Source: Runella limosa DSM 17973
GTDB taxonomy: Bacteria; Bacteroidota; Bacteroidia; Cytophagales; Spirosomataceae
DNA length: 64,000 nt
Assembly: GCF_000482465.1 (NCBI RefSeq)
Contig: NZ_KI519430.1
Span: 21,448-85,447 of the forward strand
Direction of reading: 5' to 3'
Below, in pieces: positions 26,319 to 34,717 of this stretch. Below the pieces are notes generated by a model that did no database searches, had not been told where the DNA came from, and was given only the letters and a program-made list of their open reading frames with translations. Made by a program: the position numbers and the translations under genes. Positions within the stretch are counted from its first letter, which is position 1; each line of letters begins with the position of its first letter.

Positions 26319-27695
26319 ATGAAAAAAATACTCTGCACCTTATTCGTTACCACCAGCATTTGGGCTTTTACTGCTTGTGAACAAAAAGTAGAATTACCCG
26401 ACAACCTCGCGTCATTTGCCACCACCACCCAAGGGCTTGACGGCGAAGAAGCCAGTATTCAGATTGCCCTCAGCCGCGCTGCCGATGCGGCCGTTCCTGT
26501 AAGTATTCAACTTACGCCTACGTTGTTGACTTACGACAAAGAATTTACGACCGAACCTGCGGCGAGTAATAACGTCATTTCAGCAACGATTCCTGCGGGG
26601 CAGTTGGGCATTACGATCAAAGTAAAAAAGAAAGCCAACGTATTTTTAAACGGTGACGAAAGCTTGACCCTCAAAATCACGTCGGTAGGTACACCCGTTT
26701 TGATGGGACTAAACACCGAACTTAAACTGAGCTTTGCGGCCATTACCTCCACGGGCAGCCAGCTGACGTTGTCAGGAAAAACGACAGAATCAAACTATTT
26801 CAATAACGTTTATACGGACTTGAGTGCCAACTCCGCCACCCTTTCCGCCCGAAAAAGCTGGAATTTAGGCTTTTACCAAGGTGGACAGTTTCGTGTCATT
26901 CTCAACCACAGCTATCAAACCTCTGCCGCTGCCACGACCAAAACCGACATTACGGCCGTTACCTTAGCCGACACGGCTTCTGTATTAGACTTGAATTTTG
27001 CGCCAGGTGCCGAAGGTTCGTTGGCCTTGTGTGATTATTGGGACGGTGATTTAACCAAAACATCCTTTGCCGAAGTATCAGCTACTGAATCCCAAAACAA
27101 AGTGTATTTGGTGAGTTTTGAAGGAAGTAAAGCCAAAAATCAGTGGTACAAAGTAAAAGTAAACCGCAATGGAGAAGGCTATAAAGTACAGTTTGCCCGC
27201 ATTGGAGAAACCACCATTCAGACGATTGACGTACCCAAAAACGGTGATTACAACTTCTCTTTCTTATCGCTCGAAACGGCTAAATTGGTAAGCGCCGAGC
27301 CTCGTAAAGCCAGCTGGGACATTCAGTGGGGCTACAGCACTTCCAATGCGGGAACTGTTCCTGCTACGCCGTACTGGTTCCAAGATTTCATTTCACTCAA
27401 CTACGCCGCAGGAGCCGAAGCTGCCGAAGTTCTTACCTCTGCCGTGACTTACGAAGCATTTGCTGAAAGCAACCTTACAGGTCAGACCTTCCTCAAAACC
27501 CGCGACGCTATCGGAAGCAAATGGCGCTCTACGGCGCCTGGCACTACGGCTGGCATTCGCAAAGACCGTTTTTACGTCGTGAAAGACCCCGCAGGCAATT
27601 ATTACAAATTACGCTTCATCAGCATGGGCTTGGCCAGTGATGGCGGAGAGCGCGGCAAACCTGTCATCGAATACACATTAGTGAAGAAAAAATAG
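26319..27695 (+). CDS. HmuY-like haem-binding lipoprotein
   Basis: A 458-residue lipoprotein (lipobox FTAC, Cys ~20). Residues ~35-145 form a Calx-beta/immunoglobulin-like domain (GEEASIQIALSRAADAAVPV, TIPAGQLGITIKVKKKANVF, GDESLTLKI). The rest matches HmuY-family proteins: ARKSWNLGFYQGGQFRVILNHS is the common W-DIAFR-like block, and the closing PAGNYYKLRFISMG the usual end strand. HmuY relatives capture haem at the cell surface and pass it to the HmuR receptor; the preceding gene is such a receptor. The 151-bp gap upstream has no clear terminator. The protein is about twice the usual HmuY length because of the additional N-terminal domain. Confidence 0.78.
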   Translation: MKKILCTLFVTTSIWAFTACEQKVELPDNLASFATTTQGLDGEEASIQIALSRAADAAVPVSIQLTPTLLTYDKEFTTEPAASNNVISATIPAGQLGITIKVKKKANVFLNGDESLTLKITSVGTPVLMGLNTELKLSFAAITSTGSQLTLSGKTTESNYFNNVYTDLSANSATLSARKSWNLGFYQGGQFRVILNHSYQTSAAATTKTDITAVTLADTASVLDLNFAPGAEGSLALCDYWDGDLTKTSFAEVSATESQNKVYLVSFEGSKAKNQWYKVKVNRNGEGYKVQFARIGETTIQTIDVPKNGDYNFSFLSLETAKLVSAEPRKASWDIQWGYSTSNAGTVPATPYWFQDFISLNYAAGAEAAEVLTSAVTYEAFAESNLTGQTFLKTRDAIGSKWRSTAPGTTAGIRKDRFYVVKDPAGNYYKLRFISMGLASDGGERGKPVIEYTLVKKK

Positions 27696-27703
27696 GCTTT
27701 CGG

Positions 27704-27819
27704 GTCTGACGATATTTTTTGGGTCAGACGATAGTCAGACCCAAAAAATCCCCCACTGACTATTCACCTTGGCTTTATAACCCGCTCACAGCACCTAACC
27801 AGTCTGACTATCGTCTGAC
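27704..27819. repeat. 18-bp perfect inverted repeat with an internal copy
   Basis: GTCAGACGATAGTCAGAC (27723-27740) is exactly reversed as GTCTGACTATCGTCTGAC (27802-27819), spacer 61 bp. A further part copy GTCTGACGATA is at 27704. Position 27715-27747 alone can fold with T6GGGTC pairing to GACCCA6. It may be a terminator behind the HmuY-like gene or an element end. Confidence 0.6.
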
Positions 27820-27854
27820 TTCTTTGTTGAATTTTAATTAATTAACCACTTAAA

Positions 27855-30220
27855 ATGAAAATTTCTCTTTCCTCCAAATTACATTTTACCTCAAGATTAG
27901 TTCTTGCTTTTTTATTGATAAGCACCATTGCTTGGTCACAAAACGCCACCATCAAAGGCCGCGTGACTACTACCGACGGCAAGGCTGCCGAGTTTGTGAA
28001 CGTCATTTTGAAAGGCACTTCTAAAGGTGTTGTCGCTGATGATGAAGGTAAGTATGAGTTGACCAACATCAAACCTGGCAATTATACCCTGCAAGCAAGT
28101 TTTGTTGGCTTAACTCCCCTTACCAAAAAAATCACCCTTGCCGCAGGACAAGTACTGGAAGAAAACTTGGAACTAACCGCCAACAGCCAACAGCTTCAGG
28201 AAGTGCTGGTTACGGCCAATCCAAGCAAATACGTTTCCGATTATCCATCCATCTCACTGCGACTTAAAACGCCTTTGTTGGAACTTCCGCAAAATATTCA
28301 GGTAGTGACAGCCCAAACGTTGAAAGACCAACAAATTTTTGATATGTCGGAGGGTGTGACGCGTAATGTCAGCGGTGCCGCCCGCTCCGAACACTGGGAA
28401 ACCTACGCGCGTATCTCGATGCGCGGGTCAAGAATTGCCGCTTTCCGAAACGGAATGAACGTCACTGAAGTTTGGGGGCCACTTACCGAAGACATGAGCA
28501 TGGTAGAGCGCATTGAGATTGTCAAAGGCCCAGCAGGGTTTATGTTGGCCAGCGGCGAACCAAGCGGTTTTTACAATGTAGTGACCAAAAAGCCAACGGG
28601 TATGACCAAAGCCGAAGCTACCATGACTGTCGGAAGTTTTGGAACGTACCGTAGTTCAATGGATTTTGATGGGAAACTCAGTAAAGATGGGAAAGTTCTG
28701 TACCGTCTCAATTTGATGGGACAAATGAAAGGCACACACCGCAATTACGAATTCAACAACCGTGTGTCAATTGCTCCCGTCATTAAGTTTCAAATCAACC
28801 CTACCACCTCTCTCACGGCCGAATATACGCTTCAGGGAGTCGGTATGTCTCCAATTGGTTCGGCATACGCTTTTTCTCCCAAAGGAATCAGCGACTTGCC
28901 GCATGATTTTACGATGCTAGAGCCTAACATGAGAACCACAAACATCAAAGACCAGTCGATTTTTATCACCCTTTCGCACAGCATCAATGCCAACTGGAAG
29001 TTTACGGGTCAGGTAGCGTATTTACATTATGACCAAGTAGGTGAAAGCCTCTGGGCATCAGGATTTAGTGGCGACACTTTAAAGCGAACTTCCAGTATTT
29101 GGGATATTTTGGGGCAAACCAAAGTAGGGCAGTTTTTTGTCAACGGTGATGTACAAACGGGAGGCATTAAACACCGCATATTGGCAGGAATTGACATGGG
29201 TAATAAAGACTTTTACCACGATTGGAGCCAAGGAGGAATTGTGGGAGATTTGAACGTTTATAAGCCTGTTTATGGACAAATCCCCGCCAAAAATTACGCC
29301 GTTTACGACCGTAGTTTGGGCATCCGTGAGCGTGGTGTTCATTACAACAATGTTTATACTGCCCTATACGCCCAAGATGAAATTCGTTTGGCCAACGACA
29401 AACTTCGCGTTACGTTGGCAGGCCGCTACACCTCAACCAACGACATTGACCCCTATTCTGGCACGGTAAAATCGGGCAAGTTTACGCCACGTTTTGGACT
29501 TAGTTATTCTATCAACAAAAGCACGAGCGTATATGCGGTGTATGATGAATCGTTTATTCCACAAGCGGGAGGTACGTTTGAAGGGAAAAATTTGATCCTA
29601 TCGTTGGCAACAACAAAGAAGTGGGAATCAAAAAAGAATGGCTCGATGGCCGCTGGAATGCCTCAGCAAGTGTCTATCGAATCACCAAAAACAACGTGTT
29701 AACGGCAGATCCTAATCATCAGTTTTTCTCGATTCAATTGGGCCAAACCCAAACGCAAGGAATTGAGCTTGACCTCCGTGGGCAAATTGTATCGGGCTTA
29801 GACATTACGATGAATTATGCCCTTACTGACGCCAAAATCACCAAAGACACTGATAACAAACAAGTCAACAAGCAAGTACCTGGCACCGACAAGCACATTG
29901 CCAACGCGTGGCTGAGTTACCGAGTACAATCAGGAAAAGCAGCTGGATTAGGACTTTCATTCGGCGTTCAGAATACCAGCGGACGTACCAACTGGTACGG
30001 AATTTACAACCCCGACGTTGATCCATCTATGCCCAACTATACGCGCTTTGATGGTGCTATTTCGTACCAATTGAACAAGTTTGGGATTGCTTTAAACGTA
30101 AACAACATTTTCAATAAGTACCTCATCACGGGAGGTGCCTATTACCCTTGGAGTTCAAGCTATTACTCACAAGTAGAAGCCCTACGCAATGCGCGTTTGA
30201 GCATCAACTATAAGTTTTAG
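27855..30220 (+). pseudogene. TonB-dependent siderophore receptor split by a -1 frameshift
   Basis: The upstream frame (27855-29702) carries signal peptide, CarboxypepD-reg-like domain (NATIKGRVTTTDGKAAEFV), siderophore-type plug (LPQNIQVVTAQTLKDQQIFD, MVERIEIVKGPAGFMLASG) and most of the barrel. Homology leaves this frame at ~29592 and continues without a gap in the -1 frame to 30220 (DPIVGNNKEVGIKKEW...). Joined, the product is 788 residues, against 786 for the intact paralogue at 43022, so one base is missing. The break is at A-AAT-TTG (29588-29594), a perfect X-XXY-YYZ slippery heptamer. It may be a mutation, a sequencing error in a short A/T run, or programmed frameshifting. The PepSY gene follows after a terminator. 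Confidence 0.88.
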
Positions 30221-30227
30221 GTTTTTC

Positions 30228-30266
30228 AGTGTTCCACCCGCAAAGGGAGGTGGAACACTATTTTAT
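30228..30266 (+). terminator. Terminator after the split receptor gene
   Basis: AGTGTTCCACC (30228-30238) pairs with GGTGGAACACT (30249-30259), an 11-bp perfect stem followed by ATTTTATT. It separates the receptor from the PepSY gene, at least partly. Confidence 0.8.
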
Positions 30267-30287
30267 TATGACGTAAATTATCGACAA

Positions 30288-31442
30288 ATGAACTTCAAAA
30301 AAATCATTGGCTTCATTCACCTCTGGCTCGGGCTATTGTCGGGGCTTGTAGTGTTTGTGGTGAGCCTTACGGGCTGCTTGTACGCCTTTCAGCAAGAAAT
30401 TCAGGATGCGCTTCAAGACTTTCGCTTTTCAAAAGTGGAAAACAAAGCTATTCTTCCTCCTTCTACTTTTGAGGCAGTGGCCCGTAAAACTTTACCCAAA
30501 GGCCATTTACATGCCATCAATTACCCAGCCAAAGGCCGAAGTGTCGAAGCTATTTTTTTTGATTTTGCCCCCAATGAACACTACTATATTGTTTACCACA
30601 ATCCTTATACGGCCGAAGTGATTCATGTTCAAAACATGGAAGAAACTTTCTTCCATTGGGTATTAGATGGGCACTATTACCTGTGGCTTCCTCCCGAAAT
30701 TGGGCAACCCATTACATCTTACGCTACCCTCATTTTTGTGTTTTTGCTCATTACAGGCATCGTACTCTGGTGGCCAAAAAACAAAGCAGCGGCCAAACAA
30801 CGCTTCTGGTTCCGTTGGAAAGACGCGACGCAATGGAAACGCAAAAACTATGATTTGCACAATATTTTAGGGTTTTATAGCTCATTTTTGCTACTCATTA
30901 TCGCAGTGACGGGTATATTTTTTGGTATCCAATGGTTTACTTACCTTATCTATAATGCCACGGGTGGCGAAAAAAATCTATTGTTCACCGAGCCCGTTTC
31001 TCAAAAACCCATCCCAACCAACTTCAACAAACCCGTCACGGATTTGATTTGGGAAAAAATGAAAGTCGAGCATCCCGACGCCGTTTCGCTCGAAGTTCAC
31101 GCTGTTGAGTCGGATTCAGCGTCGATTGGAGCCAATGTAAATAAAAAAGATGGCGTCTTTTGGAGCATTGACTACCGCTATTTTGACCAATATACCCTAA
31201 AAGAAATCTCAGTTGACCACGTCTATGGCCGATTAAAAGACGCCAATGTCGCCGATAAACTCATCCGAATGACCTACGATATTCACACGGGAGGCATCTT
31301 GGGTTTTGCGGGAAAAGTACTGGCGTTTTTACTTTCTGTCGTAGCCACCAGTTTGCCCGTTACGGGCTTTATGATTTGGTGGGGACGAAGAAAAAAGAAA
31401 GAAAGAACAGCCATAAAATCAGCAAAAGTAGAAGCTATTTAA
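30288..31442 (+). CDS. PepSY-TM inner-membrane protein (iron uptake type), copy 1
   Basis: A 384-residue membrane protein. Helix one (IHLWLGLLSGLVVFVVSLTGCLYAFQ) leads into a periplasmic PepSY region, then helices near ATLIFVFLLITGIVLWWPKN, SSFLLLIIAVTGIFFGI and VLAFLLSVVATSLPVTGFMIWWG. The block WKRKNYDLHNILGFYSSF with its histidine is nearly identical in the paralogue at 46727. PepSY-TM proteins sit beside siderophore receptors and are thought to reduce or release ferric iron at the inner membrane. It follows the split receptor by 68 bp, mirroring the second cassette at 43-47.9 kb. Confidence 0.9.
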   Translation: MNFKKIIGFIHLWLGLLSGLVVFVVSLTGCLYAFQQEIQDALQDFRFSKVENKAILPPSTFEAVARKTLPKGHLHAINYPAKGRSVEAIFFDFAPNEHYYIVYHNPYTAEVIHVQNMEETFFHWVLDGHYYLWLPPEIGQPITSYATLIFVFLLITGIVLWWPKNKAAAKQRFWFRWKDATQWKRKNYDLHNILGFYSSFLLLIIAVTGIFFGIQWFTYLIYNATGGEKNLLFTEPVSQKPIPTNFNKPVTDLIWEKMKVEHPDAVSLEVHAVESDSASIGANVNKKDGVFWSIDYRYFDQYTLKEISVDHVYGRLKDANVADKLIRMTYDIHTGGILGFAGKVLAFLLSVVATSLPVTGFMIWWGRRKKKERTAIKSAKVEAI

Positions 31443-31450
31443 ACCATTGG

Positions 31451-31476
31451 TTGGCTGGTTGTGAGCAACCAGCCAA
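31451..31476 (+). terminator. Hairpin between the PepSY gene and the first CxxC gene
   Basis: TTGGCTGGTTG-tgag-CAACCAGCCAA is a perfect 11-bp stem with a TGAG loop, 8 bp after the PepSY stop. Only a short T run follows, so it could attenuate more than terminate; the next ATG is 20 bp on. Confidence 0.55.
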
Positions 31477-31495
31477 CTTTAAACCAACAACAACC

Positions 31496-31834
31496 ATGAA
31501 TCATCAAACACAAACCTTATCTGAACGCACCAACGGCTATGTTGGTTTTTGCGATTGTTGCCAACGTTTCAACGTCAGCTTCAATAACTCCCTCTTTATC
31601 TTTTCTAAAGCGGAACTACGTAGTTTCTCCGAAATTTTACGTGACAAAATCGGTATCAAACCATTTTACACCTCCCACGGCAAAGAAATCATTGTTCAAA
31701 CTCCCATGAGTAATTACTATTTGGTTTTTACGGATGCCGAAATAAATGAACTCATCGACATGATCACCGAAGCCCTACTTTTATCAGATGCCAATGAAAT
31801 ATTGATAAATTCAGGTTATTCGGGCAATAATTAA
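31496..31834 (+). CDS. Small CxxC protein, Bacteroidota-specific family, copy 1
   Basis: 112 residues, soluble, no signal peptide. The N-terminal half has GYVGFCDCCQRFNVSFNNSLFIFS with a CxCC motif that could bind a metal. The middle holds PFYTSHGKEIIVQTPMSNYYLVFTDAEINELIDMI, a hydrophobic strand-helix unit. The neighbour at 31904 shows the same layout (CIHCKQITIGFGILVFS), so the two are tandem paralogues. I recall this as a short uncharacterised DUF family in Bacteroidota (possibly DUF6686), without certainty on the number. A longer in-frame reading to 31376 overlaps the PepSY gene and is rejected. The iron-island context suggests a role in metal handling or regulation. Confidence 0.78.
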   Translation: MNHQTQTLSERTNGYVGFCDCCQRFNVSFNNSLFIFSKAELRSFSEILRDKIGIKPFYTSHGKEIIVQTPMSNYYLVFTDAEINELIDMITEALLLSDANEILINSGYSGNN

Positions 31835-31839
31835 GGCTA

Positions 31840-31876
31840 TTTTTTTGTTTATTTATTTATAATTAGTCTAAATTAA
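31840..31876 (+). promoter_or_regulatory. Composite Fur-type element before the second CxxC gene
   Basis: TTTTTTTG (31840-31847), 16 bp, then TAGTCTAAATTAA (31864-31876), the same parts and spacing as at 22342 and 36217. The ATG is 28 bp downstream, so a short leader is expected. The presence of a separate element between the two paralogues means the second can be transcribed on its own. Confidence 0.68.
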
Positions 31877-31903
31877 TATTTAAAATATAACTCACTTACA
31901 AGC

Positions 31904-32239
31904 ATGTGTGAATTTAAAACGCTTCACTTAGACGACAAACTGGGCTATGTGCTTCAGTGTATCCACTGCAAACAAATCACTATTGGCTTTGGCATTTTGG
32001 TCTTCAGCCGCAGTATCAACGAATTTTACAAACTCGTTCAAGATACCCATGGCTGCTATGCTCATCATTTAGCGATGGGCATCGACCCCAAGTTGCGCAA
32101 CATTCCTTTTCTCCAACTAAGTGAGCAAAGTTGTGTCACGGTCTCACTCAACGACCTTTATTATCTAGGTGAGTTATTGGACTTTGCGTATGCCAAACTC
32201 CAACTGGAAAAAATGATTGCCACCCTTCCCAATAATTAA
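31904..32239 (+). CDS. Small CxxC protein, Bacteroidota-specific family, copy 2
   Basis: 111 residues, soluble. It starts MCEFKTLHLDDKLGYVLQCIHCKQITIGFGILVFS, where CIHC is a CxxC pair followed by the same I-x-F-G/N-x-L/I-x-FS strand as copy 1. The second half (FLQLSEQSCVTVSLNDLYYLGELLDFAYAKLQ) parallels copy 1 at IVQTPMSNYYLVFTDAEINELIDMI. It has its own composite Fur-type element, so it is likely made under iron limitation. Function is unknown; a zinc- or iron-binding adaptor is a guess. The next mini-gene starts 7 bp downstream. Confidence 0.78.
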   Translation: MCEFKTLHLDDKLGYVLQCIHCKQITIGFGILVFSRSINEFYKLVQDTHGCYAHHLAMGIDPKLRNIPFLQLSEQSCVTVSLNDLYYLGELLDFAYAKLQLEKMIATLPNN

Positions 32240-32246
32240 CACTGCC

Positions 32247-32468
32247 ATGAAAACGTTGCACTTCCGCACCAACATCGACTGTCCCTTTCGGCTCTTGAAA
32301 GCGGCCTGTGGTTTGGAGTGCCTTCGGGGGAAATATTGCCACTTTAGCGTTGATTTAGTGGAGATAAACCATATCCTGACCATAAAAACGGACGACTTAC
32401 AACCCGATGAAATTATCCAAGCCCTGACCCAAGAGGGTGTTCGTTGCGAGATGCTTCGTAGCCGCTGA
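32247..32468 (+). CDS. HMA-like mini-protein without the usual CxxC
   Basis: A 73-residue protein. The order strand-helix-strand-strand-helix-strand (TLHFRTNIDCPFRLLKAACGL, HFSVDLVEINHILTIKTD, DEIIQALTQEGVRCEMLRS) fits the ferredoxin-like fold of heavy-metal-associated domains. The metal loop usually reads M-x-C-x-x-C; here only one Cys is at that place (TNIDCPF), with further cysteines at CGLEC. It may bind metal differently or serve as a regulator. It lies 7 bp behind the CxxC copy 2 gene and before a terminator, so both are one transcript. ATG 32247 is chosen; the longer frame overlaps the previous gene. Confidence 0.7.
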   Translation: MKTLHFRTNIDCPFRLLKAACGLECLRGKYCHFSVDLVEINHILTIKTDDLQPDEIIQALTQEGVRCEMLRSR

Positions 32469-32473
32469 CGTAA

Positions 32474-32500
32474 AAAGGGATTTTAGGAATCCCTTTTTTT
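32474..32500 (+). terminator. Rho-independent terminator after the HMA-like gene
   Basis: AAAGGGATT-ttagg-AATCCCTTT followed by a T run to 32500. It insulates the CxxC/HMA unit from the B12-controlled unit that starts within a few bases. Confidence 0.88.
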
Positions 32501-32503
32501 TAC

Positions 32504-32511
32504 TACTTTTG
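32504..32511 (+). promoter_or_regulatory. -7 promoter element of the B12 leader
   Basis: TACTTTTG matches TAnnTTTG immediately after the terminator T run; transcription should begin near 32518, at the 5' edge of the riboswitch. Confidence 0.6.
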
Positions 32512-32519
32512 CCCCCAGT

Positions 32520-32695
32520 TTATGGTGCTAGTCAAAAATACCCTTTTTGACCCAAGCTTAATAGGGAAGTCGGTGCAATGCCGACGCTGTCCCCGCAACT
32601 GTAAGTTTCGTTCGTTTGTTTTCACTCTACTTTGCCACTGCCCTTTTGGGCGGGAAGGTCTGAAAACAAGAAACAAGCCAGGAGACCTGCCATTG
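32520..32695 (+). promoter_or_regulatory. Cobalamin riboswitch upstream of btuB-btuG-like genes
   Basis: The consensus blocks are complete: AATAGGGAAGTCGGTGCAAT, GCCGACGCTGTCCCCGCAAC followed by TGTAAG, a variable helix with CTGCCCTTTTGGGCGG, and GCCAGGAGACCTGCC at 32675-32689. Such RNAs repress B12 uptake genes when cobalamin is bound. Between riboswitch and coding region, GTTCT (32711-32715) can pair with AGAAC (32726-32731), looping out GGAGGA, which may be the regulated translation-start switch. Confidence 0.95.
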
Positions 32696-32766
32696 ATTAT
32701 CCTTAATTGTGTTCTTACGGAGGATGAGAACAGTTGAGTGCTTTTTTTCATACTTATTTTCAAAAA

Positions 32767-34713
32767 ATGGTCAGACGTACTTCTACTGTACTCGTCTCTG
32801 TGCTTGGTATTGCTTTGGCAGGATTCAGTCCCAACTGTTATTCCCAAAAAGAGCAAACACTCTGTGAGGTAACGGTCACGGGGGTAAAACCCGAGCGATT
32901 TATGATTGGACAAAAAGTCAAAGACATTGACTCCACGCAACTTGCGCAAAATCGCTTTACAACCCTCGCCAATTTCCTCCAATTTCAGTCACCCATCGCC
33001 TTCAAAAGCTACGGAGCGGGTCAGCTTGCCACGATTTCGTTTCGAGGTACCTCATCCAGTCACACGGCCGTCTTATGGAATGGGGTAAATATCAATTTCC
33101 CTTCTTTGGGTCAGTCAGATTTTTCAACCCTTCCGATGAGCGGTTTTGACGAGATGACGATTCAATACGGTTCGGCAGCGAGTTGCGTAGGTACCGACGC
33201 CGTTGGTGGAAGTATTTTACTTCGCTCAGTTCCTAAGTTTAACCAAACAGGGCTTCAAGCCATCGCGGGTGTAAGTGCCGAAAGCTCTAAAAATTATGCA
33301 GGACAAGCAGGTGTTCGGTTTTATTATCCAGTAGCTAAAAATTGGAAAATATCAGGAAAAACACTTTTCTACGGAGCAGACATTCGCAACGACTTTGGCA
33401 ATGACCCCATTCAAAATAGAAAGGGAGCTCAGTACCCCGTTGAACCCATGCAAACGCTCCAAAAAGGGTTTGTTCAGGATATTTACGCCCTTCATTCCAA
33501 CGGAAATTTGTTCAGTCTAAACGCCTGGGTTACCGACAACAACCTCACTATTCAACCCAACAACCTGAGCCTGAGAGAGATTACCCAAACCAAAGCGCAG
33601 CGGTATGTGTTGTCGTACAATGTTGGTAAAACCCTACTGAGGGCCGCTTATATCAACGATGTACTGGACTACGGAAGGGCTGATAATACGAACCCTAGTC
33701 ATACCGACATTGACCGATATTTATTTCGGGTCGAGCATGATTTTTCGTGGATTAAAAGCTGTGAAAGAGGAACAAACCTCAAAGTTGGTTCGGAAGTTAC
33801 CCACTATGCGGCCCAAGTGGATGGGTATGGGAAAGCACTAAAAACCGAAAACCGTGCCGACTTTTATCTATTGCTCAGGTACCAGCACAGTCTGCGGTTT
33901 TCTAGTTCGCTCAACCTTCGTCAGGCGCTGGTGAGCGGCTACAATCCACCCTTTACGCCGTCGCTTGGTATTGATTACCGCGTTTTTAGCTCCCCCACCG
34001 ACCGCCTCAACCTTACCACCAATATCGCCTACAGTTACCGAGTTCCGACCCTCAACGAACGTTATTGGGTCAACCTCGGAAACCCAGCACTCCAGCCCGA
34101 AGTTGGATTTAACAAAGAAGTCGGTGTCGTTTGGAAACGGCGTACCTCTGAACACTTCCATCAGCAATACAGCATCAATGCTTTTCACAATTTGATTGAC
34201 AATTGGACGTATTGGAATCCTGATAAAAATTATAAAGTCGAAAATTTACAACAAGTCCTCGCCAAAGGCATTGAAATCGAAACCAGCCATCGGGTCATCA
34301 CCGCTGCTTGGGAAGCAACGGCACAGTTTCAATATGCCTTGACGCATTCTTCCCAGCAAAAAGCTTATGGCCCATATACCCAAGACATTTTGGGCAAACA
34401 GTTGATTTACGTACCTCGGCACAGTCTCAGCGGCACGTTGGGTGTCACCTCAGGTGCTTGGTCGTTTACTGTTCAGCAACTCTATAACTCCGCACGTTAT
34501 ATCACCTTTGACCATTCGGGGCGGCCTTTCCCAGGTTATTACTTGATGAACGCTTGGGCAACTTACCAGTACAAGCTCAAGCAACATCGGCTTCATTTTC
34601 AGTTGCAGGGAAATAATCTTACCAACACGCTATACCCCAATCTCAAAAAAAACGCGATGCCAATGCGCTCGGTATCGTTCAATGTCATTTTCATTTTCAA
34701 TCAAAAAAAATAA
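32767..34713 (+). CDS. btuB: BtuB-like TonB-dependent cobalamin receptor
   Basis: A 648-residue outer-membrane receptor. Signal peptide VRRTSTVLVSVLGIALAGFS, a TonB-box-like region (CEVTVTGVKPER), a plug (LAQNRFTTLANFLQFQSPIA, ISFRGTSSSHTAVLWNGVNI, FDEMTIQYGSAASCVGTDAVGGSILLRS) and a barrel ending in VSFNVIFIF. There is no CarboxypepD-reg-like domain, unlike its neighbours, which fits BtuB. The riboswitch upstream gives the ligand: cobalamin or a corrinoid. The TTG at 32734 is an alternative start 11 codons earlier; the ATG gives a normal signal peptide. The surface-propeller gene starts 4 bp behind the stop. Confidence 0.9.
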   Translation: MVRRTSTVLVSVLGIALAGFSPNCYSQKEQTLCEVTVTGVKPERFMIGQKVKDIDSTQLAQNRFTTLANFLQFQSPIAFKSYGAGQLATISFRGTSSSHTAVLWNGVNINFPSLGQSDFSTLPMSGFDEMTIQYGSAASCVGTDAVGGSILLRSVPKFNQTGLQAIAGVSAESSKNYAGQAGVRFYYPVAKNWKISGKTLFYGADIRNDFGNDPIQNRKGAQYPVEPMQTLQKGFVQDIYALHSNGNLFSLNAWVTDNNLTIQPNNLSLREITQTKAQRYVLSYNVGKTLLRAAYINDVLDYGRADNTNPSHTDIDRYLFRVEHDFSWIKSCERGTNLKVGSEVTHYAAQVDGYGKALKTENRADFYLLLRYQHSLRFSSSLNLRQALVSGYNPPFTPSLGIDYRVFSSPTDRLNLTTNIAYSYRVPTLNERYWVNLGNPALQPEVGFNKEVGVVWKRRTSEHFHQQYSINAFHNLIDNWTYWNPDKNYKVENLQQVLAKGIEIETSHRVITAAWEATAQFQYALTHSSQQKAYGPYTQDILGKQLIYVPRHSLSGTLGVTSGAWSFTVQQLYNSARYITFDHSGRPFPGYYLMNAWATYQYKLKQHRLHFQLQGNNLTNTLYPNLKKNAMPMRSVSFNVIFIFNQKK

Positions 34714-34717
34714 ATTC

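Noticed and set aside
31376-31495. N-terminal extension of the first CxxC protein
   Set aside because: It would overlap the PepSY gene and cross the 11-bp hairpin; the paralogue begins at the same place as the ATG at 31496.
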